Shown here one piece after another: positions 24,890 to 35,059 of a stretch of DNA of 64,000 nt. The notes beneath the pieces are model-generated. The model saw only the letters and a program-made list of their open reading frames with translations. It was not told where the DNA came from and searched no databases. The first letter of the stretch is position 1. Each line of letters begins with the position of its first letter. The position numbers and the translations under genes are program-made. Source of the stretch: Bugula neritina (taxonomy: Eukaryota > Bryozoa > Gymnolaemata > Cheilostomatida > Bugulidae); NCBI GenBank assembly GCA_964035545.1, contig OZ037767.1:25777628-25841627 (forward strand), read 5' to 3'.

Positions 24890-27800
24890 GCCGTACCTAC
24901 CGCATTTCCTTAGAAGGGATAATGCAAGTAAAACCAACCGCTTAACTCAATAAACTGCTGGGAACCAAAATTAAAACTATACGGGTTTATACAGAGGATC
25001 TGAGAATGCAGTAGACTGCAGTTTATATAACCCTGTACCTGAGCAGCACTACTAGTTGCTTGTGTCAGCAATCCCTCGTGTGACGAGTATGATGTCTGCT
25101 TGCAAGCCCTAGTCTGTGCCGTGATCCGTAATCCGTTCCAGTTCAAAAATCCGTAAAATCCTACTAGAGGTTGTGAGTTCTGAGGTGACTCACAAGCCCA
25201 ATTCGAGATCGGCATAATTTGCCACAGTGAGGACAAATGTTACTAGAGTCAGTCACTGGTGGGTGTGTAACAGAGCATAACTCCCTGCTTTTCCTTAACA
25301 ACCGTTTGTGCTCTCGTTTTTGGCGTTGTTGTTGTTCAAAAATCGCTGTCCCTTGATGCACAACAGTTCTCCAATTTTTTCTGTCCAAGGCCTGAACTTC
25401 CCAGGTCTGTGGTCGAATGAAACACTGCTTAAGGCTCTCGTGTAGAGTGTCTTTATACCTTTTCCTCTGACCACCCTGTGAGCGATTTCCAGTGTTCAGC
25501 TCAGAGTACATGATCTTTTTTGGTAGCCGGTTATCATCCATTCTTACCACATGGCCAGACCACTTCAGTTGTCTCTTCACAATCATGGTAGTAATACTTG
25601 TAGTTTGAGCTTTATCGAGGACACTGTTAGTAGTCTGCCTGTCTTGCCATTTGACTCCGAGGATTCGCCTGAGACTGCGGTTGTGAAATTTCTCGAGGGA
25701 CAGCAGGTTGTGGCTGTAGGTTACCCAAGTTTCAGAGGCATAAAGTAGTGTCGGGAGAACAATGGCTTTGTATACTTTTAGTTTGGTCTGTCTGTATATA
25801 TCCTTGTTGTTGAAAACGCGTGTTTGCAGCCTCCCAAATGCGGAGCTGGCGGCCTGGAGTCTTCGGTTTATTTCAGCATCAATGTTTGCTTTAGAGGATA
25901 GGCAGCTACCTAAATAGTTGAAGGTAGTGACTTGGTCTAATATTTGGTCTCCCACCTTGAGGGAAAAATCCTCATGTCTTTCAGTATTCGGGTGTGGTTG
26001 GTACATTACTTGCGTCTTCTTGGCATTGAGTGTTAGACCAAGAGAGGTGTATGCTGTATTGAATGCTGTGAGAGCAAGTTGAAGTTCCTCCTCGGAATGA
26101 GCCATGATCATGTTATCATCAGCATACTGCAGTTCATGAATAGCCTCGGTAGCTGTCTTCGTCTTAGCTCTGAGACGTCTGACATTGAAAATATCATTAA
26201 ATCTATATCTGATTTTTACTCCAGATGGCATACATTCACTCACTAGTTGAAGTACAGCAGTGAGGAAAATCGAGAACAATGTAGGTGCTATCACACATCC
26301 CTGTTTTACTCCTGTGTTCACAGGAAACTCCTTAGAGTGGTCTCCATCAACTAATACTGATGCCTTCATGTCATCATGTAAGATGCGAATGATGGTAACT
26401 AATTTGTCGGGGCATCCAATCTTGCCTAGCACTTTCCACAGCGTTGGTCTGTGAACTGTGTCAAAGGCTTTCTTTAGATCGATGAATGCCATAAACAGAT
26501 CACGGTGCTGCTCTAGGCATTTTTCTTGAATCTGCCGAGCAGCAAAAATCATATCCACAGTTCCTCGGTAAGGTCTGAAGCCACATTGGCTCTCTGGTAG
26601 GCATCTCTCTGTCAATTGGCCAAGTCTAAAACTAACTATTCTCGCCAGAAGCTTTCCAGCAATAGATAGCAGAGAGATACCCCTATAGTTTCCACAATCG
26701 GCTCTGTTACCCTTCTTGTAAAGAGTTACAATATTAGCATCCTTCAGATCAGGATGAAGTGATTCTTTTTCCCAAATCAGCTGAAAGAGTTCCAGCAATT
26801 TTCTGTTCAATTCTAGCCCACCATCTTTAAAAATCTCTCCAGGTATTCCATCCGGTCCGGCAGCTTTTCCTGACTTAGTCATGGATAATGCTTTCTCAAG
26901 TTCGTCAATCGTTGGGGGTTCGGCTAGGTGGGTCAGTATTGACAGTTGTGGCAGACATTCTAAGGTCTTCTCATCCACCATAGTGTCTTGGTTAAGCAGC
27001 TCTGAGAAATGTTCAGCCCATCTGCCCTTGATCTCATCTTTCCCCTTATGTATTGTGGAACCATCTTTGGAAGCTATTGGCCCACATCCTCCAAAAATTG
27101 GGCCATACAATCTCTTCGTAGCGGAAAAGAACTCTTTGCTACTGTTTGTCTCAGCAAGTCTCTGAAGTTCCTCAGATTTTCGGATCCACCAGTCATTTTT
27201 TATTGTCCTTATTCTTGCCTGTACTTTCCCTCTCATTTTATGATAATGGTCCCTTTTTTCCACATTTCTATAGTCTTGGTGCCATAAGCTGAAAGCATGG
27301 CGTTTCTCCTTCATGAGCTCGTTTATTTCTTGTTCGTTGTCATCAAACCAATCTTCATGTTTTCGTTCTGGTTTACCCAGGGTTGAGTGGCATGTTTTCA
27401 AGATCGAATCTCTCAGAACTTCCCAGCTGCCATGAGTAGAATTTATATCAATATCTTGGATATTCTCTGTGAGCTCACTTTGGAAGCCTTGCTTTATTTC
27501 TGGCTGGTTGAGCAGCGATAGATTTATTTTTGTCTGCTTTCTTTTCCTGTTCATTTGTTTTGGATGAATACATATGTTCATTTTTGCCAGAATCAGTCGA
27601 TGGTCTGTCCAGCAAGCATCAGATAGGTCCATAGCTCGGGTTATACGCACATCCTGCACATCCCGTTGTTTGACAATGATGTAGTCGATAAGGTGCCAGT
27701 GGCCAGATCTGGGATGTCTCCATGAGGTCTTGCGTCGGTCTTTCTGTCTAAAAAGAGTGTTTGTGATTACCAAGGAGTGTTCAGCACATTTGGTGAGCAG

Positions 27801-29040
27801 CATTTCCCCATTGCTATTTAGCTTCCCAGTCCCATCTTTACCAATTATCTTTTTCCACACATGGTGATCTTTTCCAACCCGAGCATTAAAATCTCCAAGG
27901 ACCATGATTTTCGCACTCTTGGGGATCCCTGATAGAACCATATCTAGATTGGAGTAGAACTGCTCCTTTTCCTGATGATCAGCAAGCAATGTCGGTGCAT
28001 ATGCTGAGATCAATGTTGCTTTCCTGTTGCGGCGTAGGTTTAGTTGGAGAGTCATCATCCTGTCGTTGATTCCCACTGGTAGCTGGTCGAGTTTCCTCAC
28101 AACCTCATTCTTGATAGCGAAACCAACCCCATGAACTCTCTGTTCCTCAGCTGGTTTCCCTCTCCAGAAAAAAGTGTACCCACCACCAATTTCCGTGAGC
28201 TGCCCTTCATCAGCTAAGCGAGTTTCCTGAAGGGCTGCTATGTCTACATTTAGTCTTCTGAGTTCACGAGCTATGAAAGCCGTTCTTCTCTCAGGTCTGT
28301 TTGATTTATCATTGTCCATCATTGTCCGTACATTCCAGGTTGCTATGTTCATTTGTATTTTCTGACCGCAAAGAGGTGAACCCGCTGGACGCGGTAATCC
28401 AGCCAGGTTGAGTTGGGAGCAGACTATGTTTGGGGCACCTTTTCTAGCCCTCTCCTCTGATTGAGGTGAGCAGAGTGGGTCCTAAAAAGGACTGCTCAGT
28501 CATAGAGATCACTACCGAACAACCATACTGCTCCCTGTCCTAAGTTGAGCGACTGATAAATCTCTACCGCCTACGTGCTGGTTTGTAACTGGAAACTTCC
28601 AGGCTTCACTTCCCTGTTCCCGTCGCTACGCCCCAATCGCCGCAGGGCTTGAGGAGGGTTGCAAGCAGAAGCTGTGCGTGGTATAGAGCATTGTCGCACG
28701 AAACGATACTCTGTAAGCTTGGCTAAGCATGTATGGATCCAGTGGCAAGGGAGCCTCGACGACTGGAAAACATGCCTAGTTGCAGTGAATGGCCGTTGAT
28801 TCATGGAATTCATTCGCCCTTTCAGTTTCCTGACGAGTGTTCACAGACCCGTTGCGTTTGTATAGGGACCACCTCCCATAGCCTTTGTGTTTATTTGAAA
28901 CACATCCCGCAAGGCAGCGGGTGTACACTGGTTTAGTCGCCAGCGGCTCGACCATGAAACAGGTGGTACTGGATTACATGGTACCAGTAGCAGGTTATTA
29001 GATCCTGACCTGACCTGCAGTTGCTTAGTTTTAATGGAAC
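24890..29040 (-). mobile_element. LINE (APE-type non-LTR retrotransposon), approximate extent
   Basis: The coding frame at 28352-25164 is flanked by a GC-richer leader (about 28353-29040) and a 3' tail to about 24890. Both differ in composition from the AT-rich surroundings. The exact ends and target duplications could not be fixed by eye. The element lies between the arms of the inverted duplication, antisense to copy A. Confidence 0.7.
25164..28352 (-). CDS. LINE endonuclease-reverse transcriptase
   Basis: A single uninterrupted frame of 1,062 codons. Residues 1 to about 230 are an apurinic-type endonuclease: MNIATWNVRTM, LQETR, GDFNARVG and the terminal TDHRLI. The reverse transcriptase follows with GKAAGPDGIPGEIF, NYRGISLLS, CGFRPYRGTVDMIF, FIDLKKAFDTVHR, VKQGC and the catalytic YADD box. 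The C-terminal part has RQLKWSGHVVRMDD and a single C2H2-like finger (CPHCGKLC...HLRTH). Such frames are often mislabelled in databases as craniofacial development protein 2-like; that is the transposon product, not a host gene. The clade (RTE or a relative) is not settled here. No stop or frameshift is present, so the copy may be young or still competent. Confidence 0.93.
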   Translation of the reverse strand: MNIATWNVRTMMDNDKSNRPERRTAFIARELRRLNVDIAALQETRLADEGQLTEIGGGYTFFWRGKPAEEQRVHGVGFAIKNEVVRKLDQLPVGINDRMMTLQLNLRRNRKATLISAYAPTLLADHQEKEQFYSNLDMVLSGIPKSAKIMVLGDFNARVGKDHHVWKKIIGKDGTGKLNSNGEMLLTKCAEHSLVITNTLFRQKDRRKTSWRHPRSGHWHLIDYIIVKQRDVQDVRITRAMDLSDACWTDHRLILAKMNICIHPKQMNRKRKQTKINLSLLNQPEIKQGFQSELTENIQDIDINSTHGSWEVLRDSILKTCHSTLGKPERKHEDWFDDNEQEINELMKEKRHAFSLWHQDYRNVEKRDHYHKMRGKVQARIRTIKNDWWIRKSEELQRLAETNSSKEFFSATKRLYGPIFGGCGPIASKDGSTIHKGKDEIKGRWAEHFSELLNQDTMVDEKTLECLPQLSILTHLAEPPTIDELEKALSMTKSGKAAGPDGIPGEIFKDGGLELNRKLLELFQLIWEKESLHPDLKDANIVTLYKKGNRADCGNYRGISLLSIAGKLLARIVSFRLGQLTERCLPESQCGFRPYRGTVDMIFAARQIQEKCLEQHRDLFMAFIDLKKAFDTVHRPTLWKVLGKIGCPDKLVTIIRILHDDMKASVLVDGDHSKEFPVNTGVKQGCVIAPTLFSIFLTAVLQLVSECMPSGVKIRYRFNDIFNVRRLRAKTKTATEAIHELQYADDNMIMAHSEEELQLALTAFNTAYTSLGLTLNAKKTQVMYQPHPNTERHEDFSLKVGDQILDQVTTFNYLGSCLSSKANIDAEINRRLQAASSAFGRLQTRVFNNKDIYRQTKLKVYKAIVLPTLLYASETWVTYSHNLLSLEKFHNRSLRRILGVKWQDRQTTNSVLDKAQTTSITTMIVKRQLKWSGHVVRMDDNRLPKKIMYSELNTGNRSQGGQRKRYKDTLHESLKQCFIRPQTWEVQALDRKNWRTVVHQGTAIFEQQQRQKREHKRLLRKSRELCSVTHPPVTDSSNICPHCGKLCRSRIGLVSHLRTHNL

Positions 29041-32000
29041 AGCTGAGTAAAGTTTGCGTAAGAAGATACAGAGCCATGTTTTTACAATGGGAACTCGCAT
29101 CAGATCACATTTAGCTGAGGTAACGATTTGTTAACATAAGGTAAGTAAAGCTTGTTTACTGGCAACTAACTAGTGACTAGTCATTGGATTGGAATTTTAT
29201 TGTTTTTTTTATAGTTTAGCAGTAATTTCATATAGTTTTATCAATCAAGAGCTTGAAATTTCCCAATAACATTAGTTATATACCTCTTTTCTTAGTATCT
29301 TTGTAGCAAATTTTTAGTATATGAAGTTAAAACAGTGCAAATGTATTAATATTTTAAACGTAAAGAATAATAAACAAGTATTAGGTAAACGTTACACTTA
29401 ATATAATGGTGCATAAAATTTTTAAAGTTCAGCTAGCTATATAGCTCATCACCTTTTGCTCTAATAAAACACAAAATTAATAACTGACATAGCATAGTAA
29501 TATAATGCTTTAATTGATCTGTTCATGAATTGTTAAATAGATAAAGCTAAGAAACTGCTGCAGCTATTAAATGCTCATACTGCTGTCCCATATATGAAAT
29601 ATTCACTAAAAGTTTATTTCTATTGTTTTCCAAAGCTTGAGCTCCTTATATCATATTTAGTTACTTAGTATTGGATCTGGCTGTATTTGAATTAATAAAA
29701 CTGGAGGTACAAATTGTTGAATATAATTGCATACTTTTCTACGGGCAATATTTAAGATAAGTGAGTCTGTACAACTACAACATGTTACATTTGTGTGACA
29801 GTTACTCATAAAATGAGAGATAATATTTTTTGCTCATTTTATTTTCTCATTTGCTTTGTAATCTACCAAACCTTAGCAGGAGAAAAGTACACGTGTTCTC
29901 TTGCTTATGTACTGACATCAAAGGATATTGGCCCCCATTGTTTTCCCGATACTTTGCAAGTTGTACGGGTAATTTCCTTTGAAGATTATAACTTCAAAGG
30001 GATGTTTCATAATTTAAACAATACATTAAACAGCTTAAACTAAACTCAGTTTAACAATCTCTAACTACCAGAATATTCTAGTTGTGTTTTTTGCAGATGT
30101 GATTTTAATACGGTACACACAACCAAGTTAGTTTAAATTCCGTAACAAATCTAATACTAGGGTTCATATATAATATTTTTAAACAAAAACCTAAATTTTC
30201 AAATTATTGATTTTTGTATGTAAAGTTGTATTGGTATTGGTAAAAGGCAACAGTGATAAGGAAACTAGAAACTAAGTTGACAAAAATAAAACCTTTCTGC
30301 TGTAAGTTACAAGCACTGTGCATTTTTTAAAAGTTGACTCGAGGTAGAAACAAAATCCTAATAGAAGAAATCCGGATTTAATTTGCATAATAAAAGAACA
30401 AAGTAATAGTCCGCTACAAATATGTTAAATACCAGCATTTGTGTAATAAAAGCATTATAAGCAATTGAGATCCCATTAGGAAAGCCTTTTTTTAATGAGT
30501 AGAAAAGTTTCACTATAATTAGTGCCTTGGAAATGCTTTTAAATAGCATTTAATCTGTAGCTTGTGTGAGGCAGCAGTTTTGTATTTCATTTACTGAGTA
30601 AGTTTCACAGCAGACGGGTAGAGGACAGGACAAGGCAGTGAATGTGCCATCTCTGTAAGTACTAAATTATTGTTAGGAAATAAAAAAAATTTGTTAGCCT
30701 CTACATCTGAGATTTAACTTTTTAATTTTCCTTTTTTCCTTTGTATACAGTATTGAATGGCTACAGTTTAGTTTTAGCATAATTATAAATGAGTAAACAT
30801 ACTTGAAAAATATTTTATTTTTACATTGTAAGATAATCTGGCTTTTCAGCAAATCAAATTCATGAAGTATCTTACATTCTCCTTCTCATACTGCTATATA
30901 TTATTATATAATATTGGCTTTAAAACCTCTAACTGTGAATTATCATTCCCCTTAGAAGTGATACATACTAGCTAGTTTAGCCTATAAGCTATAGCCACAA
31001 ACTACGCGAAGAGGTATTTTGGCGTAAATGCAAACTGCATACAGCTCCAAGTATAAACATGGGTTATAATATTAATAATATTAACTTGGCTATAATAACA
31101 TGTATTACTAGTTTATGGGCAGCAAATGGTAAGGTATAAAAATTTCAAAAGCTATCGTAGAGAACTTTAGTTAGTGCTGTCTTCAAACATCAAGTATATA
31201 GTTGCCCTAGTTGCTGCATTTCCACACCTACTGGGTAAGAATACCCATAGAGACTGTCCACAGCTATAGTGAGCCAATTGTCAACGTGTTACAAATGTAC
31301 CAGCCAGAGCTTTTGAAGTGCTATAGCTTCTAATTATGCAAAATTATCTACCCTTTTATTTATGAAATTTGCTTTAGTACCAATTTTTGTCTAGAAAAAA
31401 TAATGCAATTGCGTGACCGGTGATTTGTTTTCTTTGCGTTGTGGTGCTTCTGTATGTGCATATATGTTAGTGCAAAGGCATATTATACTTGGGGCTTTTT
31501 TTGCATATTATAATACGTATATTAGTAAAGCACTAGCATTTACCTGTACAACGCTTAAGCCTGAGCATACACCCAGTAATGAAATTTATTGCATGAGTGC
31601 TATTTATTTATTATAACATATATATACATATACGTATATATACATATGTATACATATATATACATATATTACATATATAGGCTATTTATCATCTTCAATT
31701 TAATACATTTGTAGATAGTTTGAACACGTCACTAAATTATGGCTAAAATTAAAAGATATCCAGTGTTATAATTGCAGGCATCTTGAGCTTGAGTTTTTAA
31801 CCAATTTGCTAGTGAGTTTTTAAATTAAATTTTAACAGTTGTGTCAGCTATGCTATAGCCTTATGTTCTAAATTTCCCAATCTTACAGGGTTTTCTCTCA
31901 AAGCCAATGAATTAATATATTCACAATTTTTAATTTAACCTCTGCTGGAATTGAGTTTAATGCAATATGTAAATTTGATAATTAAGCGTAACGTATAGCT

Positions 32001-32536
32001 TATATTGTTGAACTAAGGACCAATGTAAACTAAAGTTGCTAGCTATATATGCAAACCAATACGGGGTATTTTTTTAACATTTTAGAATAGTCATAAATAA
32101 ATATTTTATACATTTTGAAAGCTCTTCATTTAGACCACTATATTACTAAATATCTTTTGTATACTTAAACCTTGATGCATATTTTTGCAAATTTTAGGGC
32201 TACTGAAATTAAAACAGATCATTTATTTCAATCTTTAGTAGTGAATAATTTTACTTTTACAAAACTGAGCTGTTTTGGGCAAAGCTATAGATCTTCTATT
32301 AATGAAACGTTATAACTATTATACAGTAAAATGTTAAAATATACTGATCGATATATTCAGTAGCTGCAGTCACAAGTTATATAAAGCATTACAGCTTTCT
32401 TCCGTTCTCAAACGTAATGTATGAAAAACTAATAACACCACAATAACAATCTGAATAACAATTGAGTAACAGAAAATAAATACCAATTCAACAAAAGTAG
32501 GAGTTGTTAGCCCCATGAAGGTAATATCTACATAAA
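29041..32536. other. intergenic gap, LINE 5' end to TALE gene 3' end
   Basis: No supported gene. It holds TA-rich simple sequence at about 31619-31680 and an ACTTCAAAG palindrome at 29976-30000. A short frame at 29813-29970 starts like a signal peptide but has no partner exon. Otherwise it is featureless AT-rich DNA. Confidence 0.6.
31615..31680. repeat. TATATACA-type simple repeat
   Basis: Alternating TATATACATA and TACGTATA blocks with local self-complementarity; no gene context. Confidence 0.8.
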
Positions 32537-33858
32537 CTATTTGGTCAACTGAGAAGGGATCTTTGAGCATTCCTTTGAAGCTTTTCTGAGTCTTACAATT
32601 TCTTGCTTGCCATGTGTATTGCTGTCCTTCCTTCGTTGGTTTTCAAACCATTTGTCCACCTGTTTTAGTAACAAGCCGCCCTCTACAGCAAAATACTGTC
32701 TAACAACTCTGCTGGGATATGGGTTGTCTAAATTCTTATTGTACCACTCTTTCATCATCTCCTTGGCTTTTTTGTTGAGTGGTATTGGCGGCTTGTAATT
32801 AACTCTTCTTTGTTTTCCAGCTCTGCTCCTTTGCTGGAGACTTGAAGTTGAAACACCTGGTTGCTCTTCTTGACAGCAGGGTGGTGCATGCTGATGAGGT
32901 GGTGCATTCTGGCAGTGTGAGACATGCTGACTTTGTGTAACCTGAAAAAAAGTAAATATTGATACGGGATCTTCATCTTAAAACTACAATAAACATTATA
33001 ATAAAAAAATTTCTGTAATGAAAATTTTATTAGTCTGCTAAAAATTGTACCACATTTTCGACTACTAAACCTAGTAAGCATTCAATAATTTAATTTGGGA
33101 AACTTTATGATATTTATCTTGCAAACATATTTTTGTACATAATCAAGCTTAGTAGCAAATATTATGCTTAAATTTTGAATAGCCAGATTATACAGTATGT
33201 TATATAGAGATGGACTACAGGGAAAAATCTTACTGGGGAAGTTCCAAACCCAACATTGCAGGCTGGTTCTGTAGACTGGATAGAAGCAAACCTTGAAGTT
33301 ACTCTGTTTGAGATAGACTGCCTCTGATATCTTAAACTAGCCTAAAAAATTATTTAACTGTCATCTGATAGCTTAGTATGGTAACCTAATAATTTCAAAA
33401 CAAGCAAGAATTATAAGGTAGCTTTAATTCTTACTGGAGTCGTATAAACTTCTGGAGGTGGTGTGTAGTTTTGAGCCACATAGTTAGGTGAAGATGGTCC
33501 AGCAGTGCCTACAGGAGAAATTAGCTGTTGGTATCCATAATAACCGTCAGCCTAAAGAACAAATATTGGAAGTCATTTAATTGCCCAAATAAAGAGTCTA
33601 CACTCTACATCTTTTATTATTACTCCTATAATCTCTTTTCTTTTATCTTATTGTATTAATCTAAAAGACCGTGTCCTTAAAAAAACAGTAAATTTGTTAA
33701 ATTTAGAAGATCTTTCTTTAGAAAATTATGCTAATGAAGCTTTATAAATAGCTAATTTATTTAGTTATTAAAAGATATATAAAATAACGTCTTATAGGCA
33801 TACTTACCGAAATATTAGCTTTCCTTACAGCTAGGTAAATCCTCTGCGGCGCGGACAT
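32537..33858 (-). CDS. divergent TALE-class homeodomain protein
   Basis: Four exons (33858-33829, 33551-33435, 33341-33234, 32941-32537) close at phase 0 to 219 residues. The N-terminal 120 residues are Gln/Pro/Ser/Tyr-rich and unstructured. The homeodomain is near the C-terminus (about residues 133-197). It has the three-residue TALE loop insertion with PYP (KNLDNPYPSRVVRQYF) and a helix-3 core WFENQRRKD. Typical TALE proteins have Ile at homeodomain position 50 (WFINARRR); here it is Glu, with Gln at 52, so DNA specificity is probably altered. No MEIS, PBC, IRO or MKX co-domain is seen. It could belong to the fast-evolving spiralian TALE (SPILE) group if the host is a spiralian; that is inference. 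A TATA box lies 61-68 bp upstream of the start. Confidence 0.85.
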
Positions 33859-33918
33859 TTCCTCCTAACTGTGTTAGGAGAAAGGTAAAAATGAAGGATG
33901 ATACCAAGTTTACGCCTG

Positions 33919-33926
33919 CTTATATA
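33919..33926 (-). promoter_or_regulatory. TATA box of the TALE gene
   Basis: On the minus strand GGGTATATAAGCAGG gives a TATATAAG box, placing the expected start of transcription near 33893, about 35 bp before the ATG at 33858. An ACTTCAAAG motif (33949-33957) sits just upstream. Confidence 0.6.
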
Positions 33927-34028
33927 CCCAAGCGCACGAGAGCTGCCTACTTCAAAGAGATTGACCCTATTGTTAAGTTCCTTCTCCGTAGCTACACCTT
34001 GTAATTTCAATCAGTAATTCAACTAACC

Positions 34029-34055
34029 CCCTTTGAAGTTTCTGACTTCAAAGGG
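34029..34055. promoter_or_regulatory. 11-bp-arm palindrome CCCTTTGAAGT / ACTTCAAAGGG
   Basis: Perfect 11-bp inverted arms are separated by five bases, about 135 bp upstream of the predicted transcription start of the TALE gene. Each arm contains CTTTGAA, which resembles a TCF/LEF core. A paired-site dimer or a hairpin is possible; binding is not shown. Confidence 0.45.
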
Positions 34056-35059
34056 CCGCCAAATTTCTGACAATCCACTCAACAGTTTTACTAGATTTAA
34101 TTTTGTAGGTTCATTCTATGCTCTTTATTAAGACTATGAGGGCTAATGTAAATACTGTAATAGGCATATACAATTTTCAAGTTATCTCAGTTTAAAAATA
34201 TTGCTTTAACATATTTAATTAGGTTCTTTTGCTTATTGTCATTTGCAATTAAAGTACAAATCTTTGTGCCAATTTTCACTAAAATATTTAAATCAAAACT
34301 TAAGAATTTGCTTTAAGAAACTTAGTTTATATTTCATGTGCTTTATTTGTAATAAAAGCCGCAATGTTTTAGAATATACTGCTCTAACATTAATTTTATC
34401 AGCATAAGTTCAGCAGTGCTTGAGGTGAGAAGAACTTATATTATCATCCCCTAAAAGCCAAAACCCCACTATAGAGTACATATGACTTTCTATACTAAGC
34501 TGGGAAACACTTCAAGATCAGACGCAATTAATTTATTAAATATTTCTAAACTTAGATGAATCAATTGTATTTTAAGCTGGTGAATTTACGAGAAAATATT
34601 ACATTTTTAAACTTATTTATTAATTAGAATTTTAATGAAAATGATTACTCTTACTGGCTAAGTTATATGCTGCAGCATAAAATATAAGCTGGCGTTATGC
34701 AGCAGAGAATTTTATACACATAGGCTGCAAATGCAGATGCCAAATAAGGACAAAATGCTCTCTTCTTGATCGTATATACTCTCTAGAAAGTCAAGTCAAT
34801 GGTTATAAAATAATTTCACACCGTGAAATAGTTTCAAATAGCCGTTATAGAGGTAAACAGTATGTGTCATTGTTATTTATTGCTAATGGATAAATGTGTA
34901 TTCGTAGCTACATTTTATTACGTGCATTTATTGTATGTTAAACGATAATTTATGCAAATATCAAATAATATTTTAGTTTATTGTTTAAATATTTATTCTG
35001 CGCCAACAAGCAAGGAAAATAGAAGTAAATGTATATTTTTTATATAAGTATAATCAGAC
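34056..35059. other. intergenic gap, TALE upstream to copy B
   Basis: No gene or repeat family recognised; AT-rich, with no long open frame. It may hold regulatory DNA for the TALE gene. Confidence 0.5.

Noticed and set aside
28571-28813. 80-codon frame upstream of the LINE ORF as an ORF1
   Set aside because: Too short and without RNA-binding motifs; it lies in the GC-rich leader and is treated as untranslated element sequence.
32755-33081. 108-codon minus-strand frame
   Set aside because: Overlaps exon 4 of the TALE gene in another frame and runs through its acceptor; the homeodomain frame is the real one.
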